Part shown: positions 7,021 through 13,989 of the stretch, in pieces
Layout of the letters: every line of letters begins with the position of its first letter
How positions within the stretch are numbered: the stretch's first letter is position 1
DNA from: Verrucomicrobiia bacterium
GTDB taxonomy: Bacteria; Omnitrophota; Omnitrophia; Omnitrophales; Aquincolibacteriaceae
Assembly (NCBI GenBank): GCA_035495615.1
Contig: DATJFP010000029.1
Span: 1 to 43,269, forward strand
Length of the DNA stretch: 43,269 nucleotides
Direction: 5' to 3'
Made by a program: the position numbers and the translations under genes
The notes under the pieces: model-generated
Databases searched by the model: none
Told to the model about the DNA's origin: nothing
What the model saw: the letters and a program-made list of their open reading frames with translations, nothing else

Positions 7021-7051
7021 CCCCGGCGCGCTTGAATCAGGCGCGCCGGGG
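7021..7051. terminator. Strong GC hairpin after the stress operon
   Basis: Two perfect 11-bp arms (CCCCGGCGCGC and GCGCGCCGGGG) enclose a 9-nt loop, 4 bp after the last stop codon of the long operon. The hairpin is followed by TGTAAAAT instead of a run of T, so it may be a transcript-stabilising or Rho-assisted structure and not a classical intrinsic terminator. The position fits an operon end. Confidence 0.5.
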
Positions 7052-7075
7052 TGTAAAATGTGCCGGAGCCTGATA

Positions 7076-7245
7076 ATGAAAGATAATAAAGGCAAAATCG
7101 GACTCATCAAAAAAGGCGCGGTGCTGGTCAATACCTCCCGGGGCGGACTTTTTATTCCTGTGAGGCCGTCCAGCGGATCTTCCAAAACACCGTCGACAAT
7201 ATCCTGGCCTTTTTGAAGGAGCCGCCGATAAATCAGGCGCGTTAA
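7076..7245 (+). pseudogene. Decayed 2-hydroxyacid (D-lactate-type) dehydrogenase remnant
   Basis: Two pieces of a D-2-hydroxyacid dehydrogenase survive in different frames. The first (about 7094-7147) reads LIKKGAVLVNTSRGGLF, the conserved NAD-domain end of the family. The second (about 7148-7245, two bases shifted) reads FYSCEAVQRIFQNTVDN, then ILAFLKEPPINQAR and a stop, which is the family's C-terminus. Intact proteins have roughly 70-90 residues between these blocks, including the catalytic Glu and His region. The whole N-terminal two thirds is also missing. An internal deletion plus frameshift has therefore left a 170-bp relic directly in front of NnrS, and it may now act only as leader sequence. 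Confidence 0.78.
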
Positions 7246-7254
7246 GAAAGGATT

Positions 7255-8520
7255 ATGTCACACGTCGAGAAAACAATTCAGCTTCGGAGTATCGCGGAAC
7301 CCTACCGGATTTTTTTCCCGCTCGGAATTTTGATGGGATTGGGCGGCGTTCTTCATTGGTTTTTTTATGGGACAGGAATGATTCCCGCCTACTCCTCGGC
7401 GCTCCATGCCGCCGTGCAGACCGAGGCCTACCTGGGATGTTTCATCATCGGATTTCTCACGACGGCCTTTCCCAGGTTCACGGCGTCTTCCCCCTGCGCG
7501 CTGTGGGAATTTTTACTTTTATGCGGCCTTGTCTTCGCGGCGGCATTTTTTAATTTCGCGGGCCTGCCGCAGGCAGGGCAGGCCTGTTATGCCGGCTGGG
7601 TTGCCGCGCTCGGCTTTTTTGCCGTGCGCCGCGTGCTCGGCAGAAGAGGCAAAGCTTCCGTCCCTCCGGTCTCTCCTCCGGTGGAAATGATCTGGATTCC
7701 GGTAGGTCTTCTCCATGTGCTGGCCGGCACGGCTCTTTATCAGGCCGCGTTTTTCGGCTATGCGCCTGCCTCCTGGATGGGAACCGGACGGCTTTTGTCG
7801 GATCAAGGCTTCCTGCTTTCGATCGTGATAGGAATCGGGGGCTTTCTGGGGCCGCGTCTCATGGGCACGTTTAAACTGGCGCCGGCGCGCGCGGCGGACG
7901 CGGTCCGGGCCCGGCGCATGAAAATGTTTTTCCATCTCAGCGCGGGGGCCCTCGTCTTTTTGAGCTTTGTCCTCGAAGGGGCCGGAAATGTCCGCGGGGC
8001 ATTTGCGCTTCGGGCGGCTGTCGTGACGGCGGTGATGGCTTCGACCGGAGCTCTTGCCTTGAAACCCGCGAATCGAGACAGCATTGTTCCGGGCGTTTGG
8101 GTTTCTTTCTGGATGATCGCGCTGGGGCATTGGGCCGTCGCCTTGAAGCCGGATTTCCGGACGGCGTGGCTTCATCTGGTTTTTCTGGGCGGTTACAGCC
8201 TCATGACTTTCTCCGTTGCAACGATGGTCATTGTGAGCCATGCGGGAGAGGCTGCGCGCCTGCGCAGGCCGCTCGCAGCTTTGAACGTCGTTTATGCGGC
8301 GCTTGCCGTCGCACTCGGGACAAGGCTCGCCAGCCCGTTTTTTCCGGAACACTACTTTAAACTTTTGGCGTTCGCCTCGGCGGTCTGGTCGGCTGCGGGC
8401 GTCGTGTGGCTGGCCTTTTGTTTTCCCTACCTGCGGCGTTTCGCGGATCCCGCAGAAATGGAAAAAGCCCATGCGGAAGCCCGCAAAAGAATCCTTGAAA
8501 ATAAAAACCATGTTTGCTGA
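7255..8520 (+). CDS. nnrS: NnrS family membrane protein
   Basis: This 421-residue protein has about twelve hydrophobic segments. Near the N-terminus it has PYRIFFPLGILMGLGGVLHWF, the NnrS opening, and then HAAVQTEAYLGCFIIGFLTTAFPRFT, equivalent to the H...F..GFLLTA.P motif. NnrS proteins are heme- and copper-containing membrane proteins of the nitrite/NO regulon and protect against NO stress. It is 21 bp upstream of the qNOR gene and clearly in the same transcript. The leader is occupied by the dehydrogenase relic. The His set is reduced compared with textbook NnrS, so heme binding should not be assumed. Confidence 0.8.
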   Translation: MSHVEKTIQLRSIAEPYRIFFPLGILMGLGGVLHWFFYGTGMIPAYSSALHAAVQTEAYLGCFIIGFLTTAFPRFTASSPCALWEFLLLCGLVFAAAFFNFAGLPQAGQACYAGWVAALGFFAVRRVLGRRGKASVPPVSPPVEMIWIPVGLLHVLAGTALYQAAFFGYAPASWMGTGRLLSDQGFLLSIVIGIGGFLGPRLMGTFKLAPARAADAVRARRMKMFFHLSAGALVFLSFVLEGAGNVRGAFALRAAVVTAVMASTGALALKPANRDSIVPGVWVSFWMIALGHWAVALKPDFRTAWLHLVFLGGYSLMTFSVATMVIVSHAGEAARLRRPLAALNVVYAALAVALGTRLASPFFPEHYFKLLAFASAVWSAAGVVWLAFCFPYLRRFADPAEMEKAHAEARKRILENKNHVC

Positions 8521-8541
8521 TGGAATAGGAATGGAGGCATT

Positions 8542-10788
8542 ATGAAATACGGAAAATTGTGGGCGGGTTTCATTCTCGTGACGGGACTCTCTTTCACGGT
8601 GCTGGGCTATTTCGGACGCGAAATTTACCGGCAGGCGCCCCCCATTCCTCAAAAAGTGGTGACAGCCTCCGGAGAAGTCCTGTTCACGGCAGAGGCCATC
8701 CGGGACGGACAGAATGTCTGGCAGTCGACGGGAGGACAGGAACTGGGCTCCGTTTGGGGGCACGGCGCGTACGTTGCTCCAGACTGGACCGCGGATTGGA
8801 CGCACCGCGAAGCCACGGCGCTTGCCGACCTTTTGAGCCAGCAGGCCTATCAAAAGCCTTTTGATTCCCTGGGTGGCGAACAGAAAAAAATCATCGAGTA
8901 CCGTCTCCAGCAGGAAATCCGCGCCAATACCTTTCATCCGGAAACGGGCGAGGTGACCGTGAGTGATTCCCGCGCGCAGGCCATTAAAAAGACGGCGGCC
9001 CATTACAGCGCGCTATTTCTTGGAGATCCTTCGCTTGCCGATCTGCGGGAGACCTATGCCATGAAAACCCGCACGCTGGAAGATCCCGCGCGCATGGAAA
9101 AGTTGAACGCTTTCTTTTTCTGGGCAGCCTGGGCCTGCGTGACACAGCGCCCCGGCCAAAGCGTCACCTACACGAATAACTGGCCGGCCGATGAACTCGT
9201 GGGAAACCACCCCACGGGAAGCTTGATTCTCTGGACCGGCGTCAGCGTCATTCTTCTCCTGGCCGGTATCGGTGTCCTGGCTTTTTTTTACGCTTCGCAG
9301 CACGACGCGCCCTCAGTCCGGTCGTTTCCCGACAAAGACCCGCTGCTCGGATATCAGCCTACGCCTTCCATGAAAGCCACGCTGAAATTTTTCTGGACCG
9401 GCGCGGCGCTTTTCGTGGTCCAAGTCGTTCTCGGCGTGATCAGCGCCCATTACAGCGTGGAAGGAAGCGGATTTTACGGGATTCCTTTGTCTCAATGGCT
9501 GCCCTATTCGGTGGCCAGGACCTGGCATGTCCAACTCGGGATTTTTTGGATCGCGACCTCCTGGCTGGCCACGGGACTTTATGTGGCGCCCGCGGTGTCC
9601 GGCCATGAACCCGCATTTCAGAGAGCCGGCGTCAATTTTCTGTACGTCTGCCTTCTCATCATCGTCGTCGGCTCGCTCGCGGGCCAGTGGCTGGGCGTCA
9701 TGCAAAAGCTCGGCCTGGCGCAGAATTTCTGGTTCGGCCATCAGGGCTATGAATACGTGGACCTGGGCCGGTTCTGGCAGATCTTTCTCACCGTCGGACT
9801 TTTTCTCTGGCTGTTTCTGATGACGCGCGCGCTGATGCCCGCTTTTCGGAAAGAAGGCGACCATAAGCAGCTGCTCGCCCTTTTCGTCATCGCGTCCGCG
9901 GCCATCGCTCTTTTCTACAGCGCCGGACTGATGTGGGGCCAGCACACGCACCTTTCGATCGCGGAATATTGGCGGTGGTGGGTGGTGCATCTGTGGGTGG
10001 AAGGTTTCTTCGAGGTTTTCGCTACGGTTGTGATCGCGTTTCTTTTCGTCCGCCTGGGGCTTCTCGGCGTGAAGCTCGCGACCGCGGGCGTTCTTTTTTC
10101 CACGAACGTTTTTCTCGCCGGCGGCATTATCGGGACGTTCCATCATCTTTACTTTACCGGAACGCCCACGTCGATTCTCGCGCTGGGCGCGACCTTCAGC
10201 GCTCTGGAAGTCGTGCCCCTTGTCCTGATGGGATTCGAAGCCTGGAATAATTATCGGCTGACCCGTGCAGGCGGATGGCTCGAAGGCTACAAATGGCCGA
10301 TCTATTGCTTCATCGCGGTGTCGTTCTGGAACTTGCTCGGCGCCGGCATTTTTGGATTCCTGATCAACCCTCCCATCGCGCTTTATTATATGCAGGGTTT
10401 GAACACCACGCCCGTTCACGGGCATACCGCGCTTTTCGGCGTTTACGGAATGCTGGCCATCGGGCTCATGCTCTTCGTCATCAAAGGCCTGCACGCGCCC
10501 CGGCCGTGGAAGCAGGGGATCATCCGGTTTTCATTCTGGGCCATTAATATCGGGCTCTTGTTCATGGTCGTGCTCAGCCTGCTGCCCATCGGACTGATTC
10601 AGACTTGGTTCAGTGTCGAAAAGGGATTTTGGTACGCGCGCAGCGGAGATTTTCTTCAGACGGGATGGATGGACAAGCTTCGCTGGATGCGCGTGCTGGG
10701 AGACACTCTTTTTGGATTGGGGGCGCTCGCTCTCGGCCTTTTTGTCGCGGGGCTGAAGACCGGGGCATCTCTTGAACCACATGAATAA
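8542..10788 (+). CDS. norZ: Quinol-dependent nitric oxide reductase (qNOR)
   Basis: This is a 748-residue single-subunit NO reductase that reduces 2 NO to N2O with quinol at the inner membrane. An N-terminal helix and a periplasmic NorC-like region without a heme c CxxCH motif (about residues 35-220) precede the NorB-like core. Ligands can be assigned by comparison with cNOR: low-spin heme b His329 and His628, heme b3 His626 (HGH), and FeB His483, His534 and His535 with Glu487 (HLWVEGFFE, FHH). All are present, so the enzyme should be active. It starts after GGAGG. The next gene begins inside its last codons, which links NO removal to c-di-GMP synthesis. Confidence 0.95.
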   Translation: MKYGKLWAGFILVTGLSFTVLGYFGREIYRQAPPIPQKVVTASGEVLFTAEAIRDGQNVWQSTGGQELGSVWGHGAYVAPDWTADWTHREATALADLLSQQAYQKPFDSLGGEQKKIIEYRLQQEIRANTFHPETGEVTVSDSRAQAIKKTAAHYSALFLGDPSLADLRETYAMKTRTLEDPARMEKLNAFFFWAAWACVTQRPGQSVTYTNNWPADELVGNHPTGSLILWTGVSVILLLAGIGVLAFFYASQHDAPSVRSFPDKDPLLGYQPTPSMKATLKFFWTGAALFVVQVVLGVISAHYSVEGSGFYGIPLSQWLPYSVARTWHVQLGIFWIATSWLATGLYVAPAVSGHEPAFQRAGVNFLYVCLLIIVVGSLAGQWLGVMQKLGLAQNFWFGHQGYEYVDLGRFWQIFLTVGLFLWLFLMTRALMPAFRKEGDHKQLLALFVIASAAIALFYSAGLMWGQHTHLSIAEYWRWWVVHLWVEGFFEVFATVVIAFLFVRLGLLGVKLATAGVLFSTNVFLAGGIIGTFHHLYFTGTPTSILALGATFSALEVVPLVLMGFEAWNNYRLTRAGGWLEGYKWPIYCFIAVSFWNLLGAGIFGFLINPPIALYYMQGLNTTPVHGHTALFGVYGMLAIGLMLFVIKGLHAPRPWKQGIIRFSFWAINIGLLFMVVLSLLPIGLIQTWFSVEKGFWYARSGDFLQTGWMDKLRWMRVLGDTLFGLGALALGLFVAGLKTGASLEPHE

Positions 10789-11758
10789 AGCGCGTAAGAA
10801 ACCTCCGATGCCAAAGAAGAGGCAGGAGATCAAAAAAAAGAAAGAACCCGGCGAAAGATTCCTGGCGGAAGCTCTCCGCCAGGCGCCCGTTCCGGTCCTC
10901 ATTACGGACGTTTCGGGGAAAATCGTGTACGTGAATGCCACGTTCACCCGGCTTACCGGATACCGCTATTCGGATCTCAAAGGAAAAAAACCGAGCCTGC
11001 TGTCTGCGGGCAAGACGCCGGCCGAAGTCTACCAAGACATGTGGGCATCGATCGCATCCGGGGGCGCCTGGCAGGGGGAATTGCTCAACAAACGGAAAAA
11101 CGGTGAAGAATATTGGGAGACGATCTCCATAGGCACGGTCCGCGGCAAGGCAAATCGGGTGACCCATTATGTCGGCGTGTGGCAGGACAGCACGCGGCGC
11201 AAACGCGATCTCGAAAATATCAAAAGGCAGTCGCGGCATTTGGAGAAACAATCGATTACGGATGAGCTCACGGGTGTTCATAACCGGCGGTTCATTCTCT
11301 CGGAGGTCGCCAAAGAAATGGACAGGGCGAGGCGTTACGGACGCGCTCTTTCCGGAATGATGATCGACATCGACGGCTTCAAGAAAGTCAACGATGACTG
11401 TGGGCACGTCTTGGGAGACCGGGTTCTCCGGTCCTTTGCCGCTATTTTGAAAAAGAGCCTGCGCAAAGCCGATATCGTGGGACGCTATGGAGGCGACGAG
11501 TTTCTTGTCATCCTTCCGGAAACGGACCTCGAAGCAGGTTTCAGGACGGCCCGGCGGGTACAAGAAAACTTCGCACTTTATAATCGCAGCGTGATGACGG
11601 AATTGGCGAGCCTGACAGTCAGCATCGGGCTTTTTTCGGCCGGAATCAGCGCGGAGGAAACGCCGGAAGGACTTATCGCGAGGATCGATACCGCGCTGCT
11701 AAAAGCCAAAAAGAATGGAAAGAACCAGATTGTCGTGGCGCCGGCCGAAGCCGGTTGA
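10781..11758 (+). CDS. PAS-GGDEF diguanylate cyclase
   Basis: This is a 325-residue cytoplasmic protein. A basic N-terminal stretch is followed by one PAS domain (about 28-145; PVLITDVSGKIVYVNATFTRLTGY) with a PAC-like end. A short linker helix then leads to a GGDEF domain (about 157-318; DELTGVHNRR, MMIDIDGFKKVND). The active site G237-G-D-E-F241 is intact, and an RxxD inhibitory site (R228-D231) lies five residues upstream, so c-di-GMP synthesis with product feedback is expected. ATG 10781 overlaps the norZ stop; an in-frame TTG at 10772 is an alternative. The PAS ligand is unknown. Coupling to NO reductase suggests a gas, quinone or redox signal, which is inference. Confidence 0.92.
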   Translation: MNKARKKPPMPKKRQEIKKKKEPGERFLAEALRQAPVPVLITDVSGKIVYVNATFTRLTGYRYSDLKGKKPSLLSAGKTPAEVYQDMWASIASGGAWQGELLNKRKNGEEYWETISIGTVRGKANRVTHYVGVWQDSTRRKRDLENIKRQSRHLEKQSITDELTGVHNRRFILSEVAKEMDRARRYGRALSGMMIDIDGFKKVNDDCGHVLGDRVLRSFAAILKKSLRKADIVGRYGGDEFLVILPETDLEAGFRTARRVQENFALYNRSVMTELASLTVSIGLFSAGISAEETPEGLIARIDTALLKAKKNGKNQIVVAPAEAG

Positions 11759-11925
11759 ATCGGACAAAAGCCCGCCTTTTAAACCCTCCTGTAAGGTATC
11801 TCCGGACATTCGCTTTTAAATAGAAGCCGGGCGGCATCAATGCGCTTGATGGAATCCGGCGCATCGGATAGACTCGGCGAACTCTCAATTCTAAGGCTGA
11901 TCTTATAACCCAAAGGATTTCTATC

Positions 11926-12585
11926 ATGATGGAAGCGCTGCATGAATTTTTCTCGAGGCTTTATCACTTCGACGAGCTGATCCGCTGGGGAGGCTACACG
12001 GCGCTTTTCATCATCGTGTTCTCTGAAACCGGGCTGCTGGCGGGATTCTTCCTTCCCGGAGATTCGCTGCTCGTGACGGCCGGGCTGCTCGCCGCGGTGG
12101 ACGGCGTGCTGGACATCCGAATCGTGGCGCTCGGGCTTTGCGCGGCCGCGATCCTCGGCGATACGGTCGGTTACTGGGTCGGGCATTATTTCGGGCCCAA
12201 GCTTTTCAGCCGTGACGATTCGATCTTTTTTCACAAAGATCATCTTGCGCGAACCAAAAAATTTTACGATAAGTACGGCCCTAAGACCATTGTCATCGCG
12301 CGCTTTGTCCCGATCGTGCGGACATTTGCGCCGACGGTGGCCGGAGTGGGAGGCATGGAGTACCGGAAGTTCCTTCTCTACAACGTCGCGGGCGGCATCG
12401 CCTGGGTGCTGAGCATGACGCTCGGCGGCTATTTCCTGGGCAGCGCGATCCCCAACATCGAAAAGCAGATTCACTGGGTGATCCTGGTCGTGATTTTCCT
12501 CTCCTTCCTGCCCATTCTCAAAGAATGGCTGGATCATCGCAAGTCCGCTTCCAAGGCGGACCTCCCCAAAGGAGATCAGTCATGA
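11926..12585 (+). CDS. DedA family membrane protein
   Basis: This 219-residue polytopic protein has the DedA/SNARE-associated hallmarks: FLPGDSLLVTAGLLA (about 43-57), GDTVGYWVGHYFG (about 79-91), and the amphipathic re-entrant motif RFVPIVRTFAPTVAGVGGM (about 126-144) with the conserved Arg and Pro. Family members move or scramble phospholipids or undecaprenyl phosphate and support proton-motive force. Either of two adjacent ATGs (11926, 11929) may start it. The 167 bp upstream separate it from the cyclase and hold TTATAA near 11904, a possible -10. The stop overlaps the next start. Confidence 0.93.
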   Translation: MMEALHEFFSRLYHFDELIRWGGYTALFIIVFSETGLLAGFFLPGDSLLVTAGLLAAVDGVLDIRIVALGLCAAAILGDTVGYWVGHYFGPKLFSRDDSIFFHKDHLARTKKFYDKYGPKTIVIARFVPIVRTFAPTVAGVGGMEYRKFLLYNVAGGIAWVLSMTLGGYFLGSAIPNIEKQIHWVILVVIFLSFLPILKEWLDHRKSASKADLPKGDQS

Positions 12586-12989
12586 ATCCCGTCGTCCATT
12601 TTGAATTTCCCGCGGAGAACCGCAAGCGAATCGCCGCGTTTTATGGAAAGGCGTTCGGCTGGAAGACGGAGCAGTTGGGCGAGGATTTCGGGTATTACAC
12701 GCTTGCCCGGACGACCGAAGGCGATAAGCACGGCAAGCCCAAGAAGCCCGGCCGCATCAACGGCGGATTTTATCTGAAGTCCCACGACAAGCCCGCGCAA
12801 TATCCGTCGGTCGTCATCGCAGTGCCAAACATCCGTGCCCACATGGCCAAGGTCAAGAAGGCCGGGGGAAAAGTGCTGGGCGAGCCTTGGACCATTCCGG
12901 GCGTCGGCAAATATGTTTCCTTCATCGACACCGAAGGGAACCGCGTCAGCATGCTTGAGCCCGCCATGAAAAAAGCAGGGAAAAAGTAA
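12582..12989 (+). CDS. VOC superfamily (glyoxalase-like) protein
   Basis: This 135-residue protein has one vicinal-oxygen-chelate domain made of two beta-alpha-beta-beta-beta repeats. It opens VVHFEFPAENRKRIAAFYGKAFGWKTE and ends with GKYVSFIDTEGNRVSMLEP, the pattern of the CFP-30B/PhnB-like branch. His6 and Glu131 sit near the usual first and last metal-ligand positions. Function across the family is too varied to predict: it includes antibiotic binding, dioxygenases and epimerases. ATG 12582 follows AGGAG and overlaps the DedA stop, so the two are co-translated. The ORF can be read further upstream but only inside dedA. Confidence 0.85.
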   Translation: MNPVVHFEFPAENRKRIAAFYGKAFGWKTEQLGEDFGYYTLARTTEGDKHGKPKKPGRINGGFYLKSHDKPAQYPSVVIAVPNIRAHMAKVKKAGGKVLGEPWTIPGVGKYVSFIDTEGNRVSMLEPAMKKAGKK

Positions 12990-13017
12990 GGCTCGAAATC
13001 TCCTCACCGCAGGAATA

Positions 13018-13047
13018 AAAAAGGCCCTCAGCAATGAGGGCCTTTTT
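13018..13047. terminator. Bidirectional Rho-independent terminator
   Basis: A 13-bp perfect stem (AAAAAGGCCCTCA, mirrored) with a GCAA loop is flanked by A-rich and T-rich tracts. It can therefore stop transcription from the dedA-VOC pair on the plus strand and from the TPR gene on the minus strand. Confidence 0.92.
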
Positions 13048-13070
13048 ATTTTTAGCTCAAACCCAGCTGG

Positions 13071-13802
13071 CTACGCCGTCAAACCCATCCACCACAGCCT
13101 GACGTGATCGACAAACCAATGGAAGTACGCGCCGGTATCGAAGTAAAGGTCCGCGCGATTTCGGAGCGCTTTCTCGAACGCGGGGTCGATCTCCAGGGCT
13201 TGATTGTAATGACTCAGCGCGGCCTGGTTGTCGCCGAGGCTTTCGTAGGTGATCGCGAGGTTGTTGTGCGCGCATTTGTCGGACGGATTGAGGGTGACGG
13301 ATTTTTGATAATCCTGGAGCGCGGCCGGATAATCGCCGGCCTCGAAGTAAGCGACGCCACGGTCATACCAGGCCTCGAAAGAATCGGGATTGAGCTGCAC
13401 GTTTTTGGTGAGGTCCCGCAGCGCGTCCGCGAATTGCCGGGTTTCGATATAGGCATTGCCGCGTCCGCTCAGGGCGTCGGAGTCTTCGGGATCCAGAGAA
13501 AGGACTTTGCTGTAAAGCGGAATGGCTTCTTCGAAGCGTTCCTGGTCAGTCAGCGCGTCGGCCTGGTCCAGGAGCACGCCGGGATCTTCATGCTGCAGTC
13601 GTTCCTGTTCGAGCTCGCCCCATAATTTCTGGAATTCCCCGCCCGTCATGAGCGGCAGGTCGCGGCTGCAGTCCACGATCTCGGGCATCGACAGGGCCGC
13701 GGCCGCCGGAAGGCCGGCGTCCGCGTGAGCGGCCGGGATGGGAAGCAGCGTTTGCGCCAGGAACATAAGAAGTGTTGCGAATAGAAAAGGGCGAGTCTTC
13801 AT
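13071..13802 (-). CDS. Secreted tetratricopeptide repeat protein
   Basis: This is a 243-residue exported protein. Residues 1-27 form a Sec signal peptide ending PAAHA. A linker follows, then about five TPR units between residues 90 and 225. Examples are RFEEAIPLYSKVLSLDPED, QFADALRDLTKNVQLNPDS, DYPAALQDYQKSVTLNPSD and NQAALSHYNQALEIDPAF. The C-terminus is aromatic. It probably scaffolds periplasmic complexes; no enzyme domain is present. ATG 13802 has ACGGAGG with good spacing, so I prefer it to the ATG at 13850. A perfect inverted repeat lies 38 bp upstream. It ends at the shared terminator. Confidence 0.88.
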   Translation of the reverse strand: MKTRPFLFATLLMFLAQTLLPIPAAHADAGLPAAAALSMPEIVDCSRDLPLMTGGEFQKLWGELEQERLQHEDPGVLLDQADALTDQERFEEAIPLYSKVLSLDPEDSDALSGRGNAYIETRQFADALRDLTKNVQLNPDSFEAWYDRGVAYFEAGDYPAALQDYQKSVTLNPSDKCAHNNLAITYESLGDNQAALSHYNQALEIDPAFEKALRNRADLYFDTGAYFHWFVDHVRLWWMGLTA

Positions 13803-13839
13803 AAGTCCTCCGTTGCTAACAAAGATAACATCCTTCGGG

Positions 13840-13857
13840 TTTCGTTTCAAAACGAAA
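13840..13857. promoter_or_regulatory. Inverted repeat upstream of the secreted TPR gene
   Basis: TTTCGTTT-CA-AAACGAAA has two perfect 8-bp arms around a 2-bp centre, the geometry of a dimeric HTH operator. It lies 38 bp before the TPR start codon and about 133 bp from the stop of the next minus-strand gene. No regulator for it is visible nearby. Confidence 0.3.
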
Positions 13858-13989
13858 TCACGAACCGCCCCGCCGCTCCTGTTTTTTCAAGGCCTGCCGC
13901 CCGGCATGATTATTGAGTTACATCCCTCCGTTGTGAGTTTTTCGGCCGGTGTTCCGCTGAAATTCATGACAAGCTTTTCGTTTTTACTT

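Noticed and set aside
251-7254. FNR/Dnr-type boxes (TTGAT-N4-ATCAA) near the NO genes
   Set aside because: None found by eye in the intergenic parts; only the CRP-type palindrome at 1136-1153 stands out.
7519-9003. 494-codon minus-strand open frame opposite nnrS and norZ
   Set aside because: It shows basic low-complexity translation typical of a GC-rich antisense frame; nnrS and norZ are well supported.
9313-10494. 393-codon minus-strand open frame opposite norZ
   Set aside because: Its composition is that of an antisense shadow and every qNOR ligand is on the plus strand.
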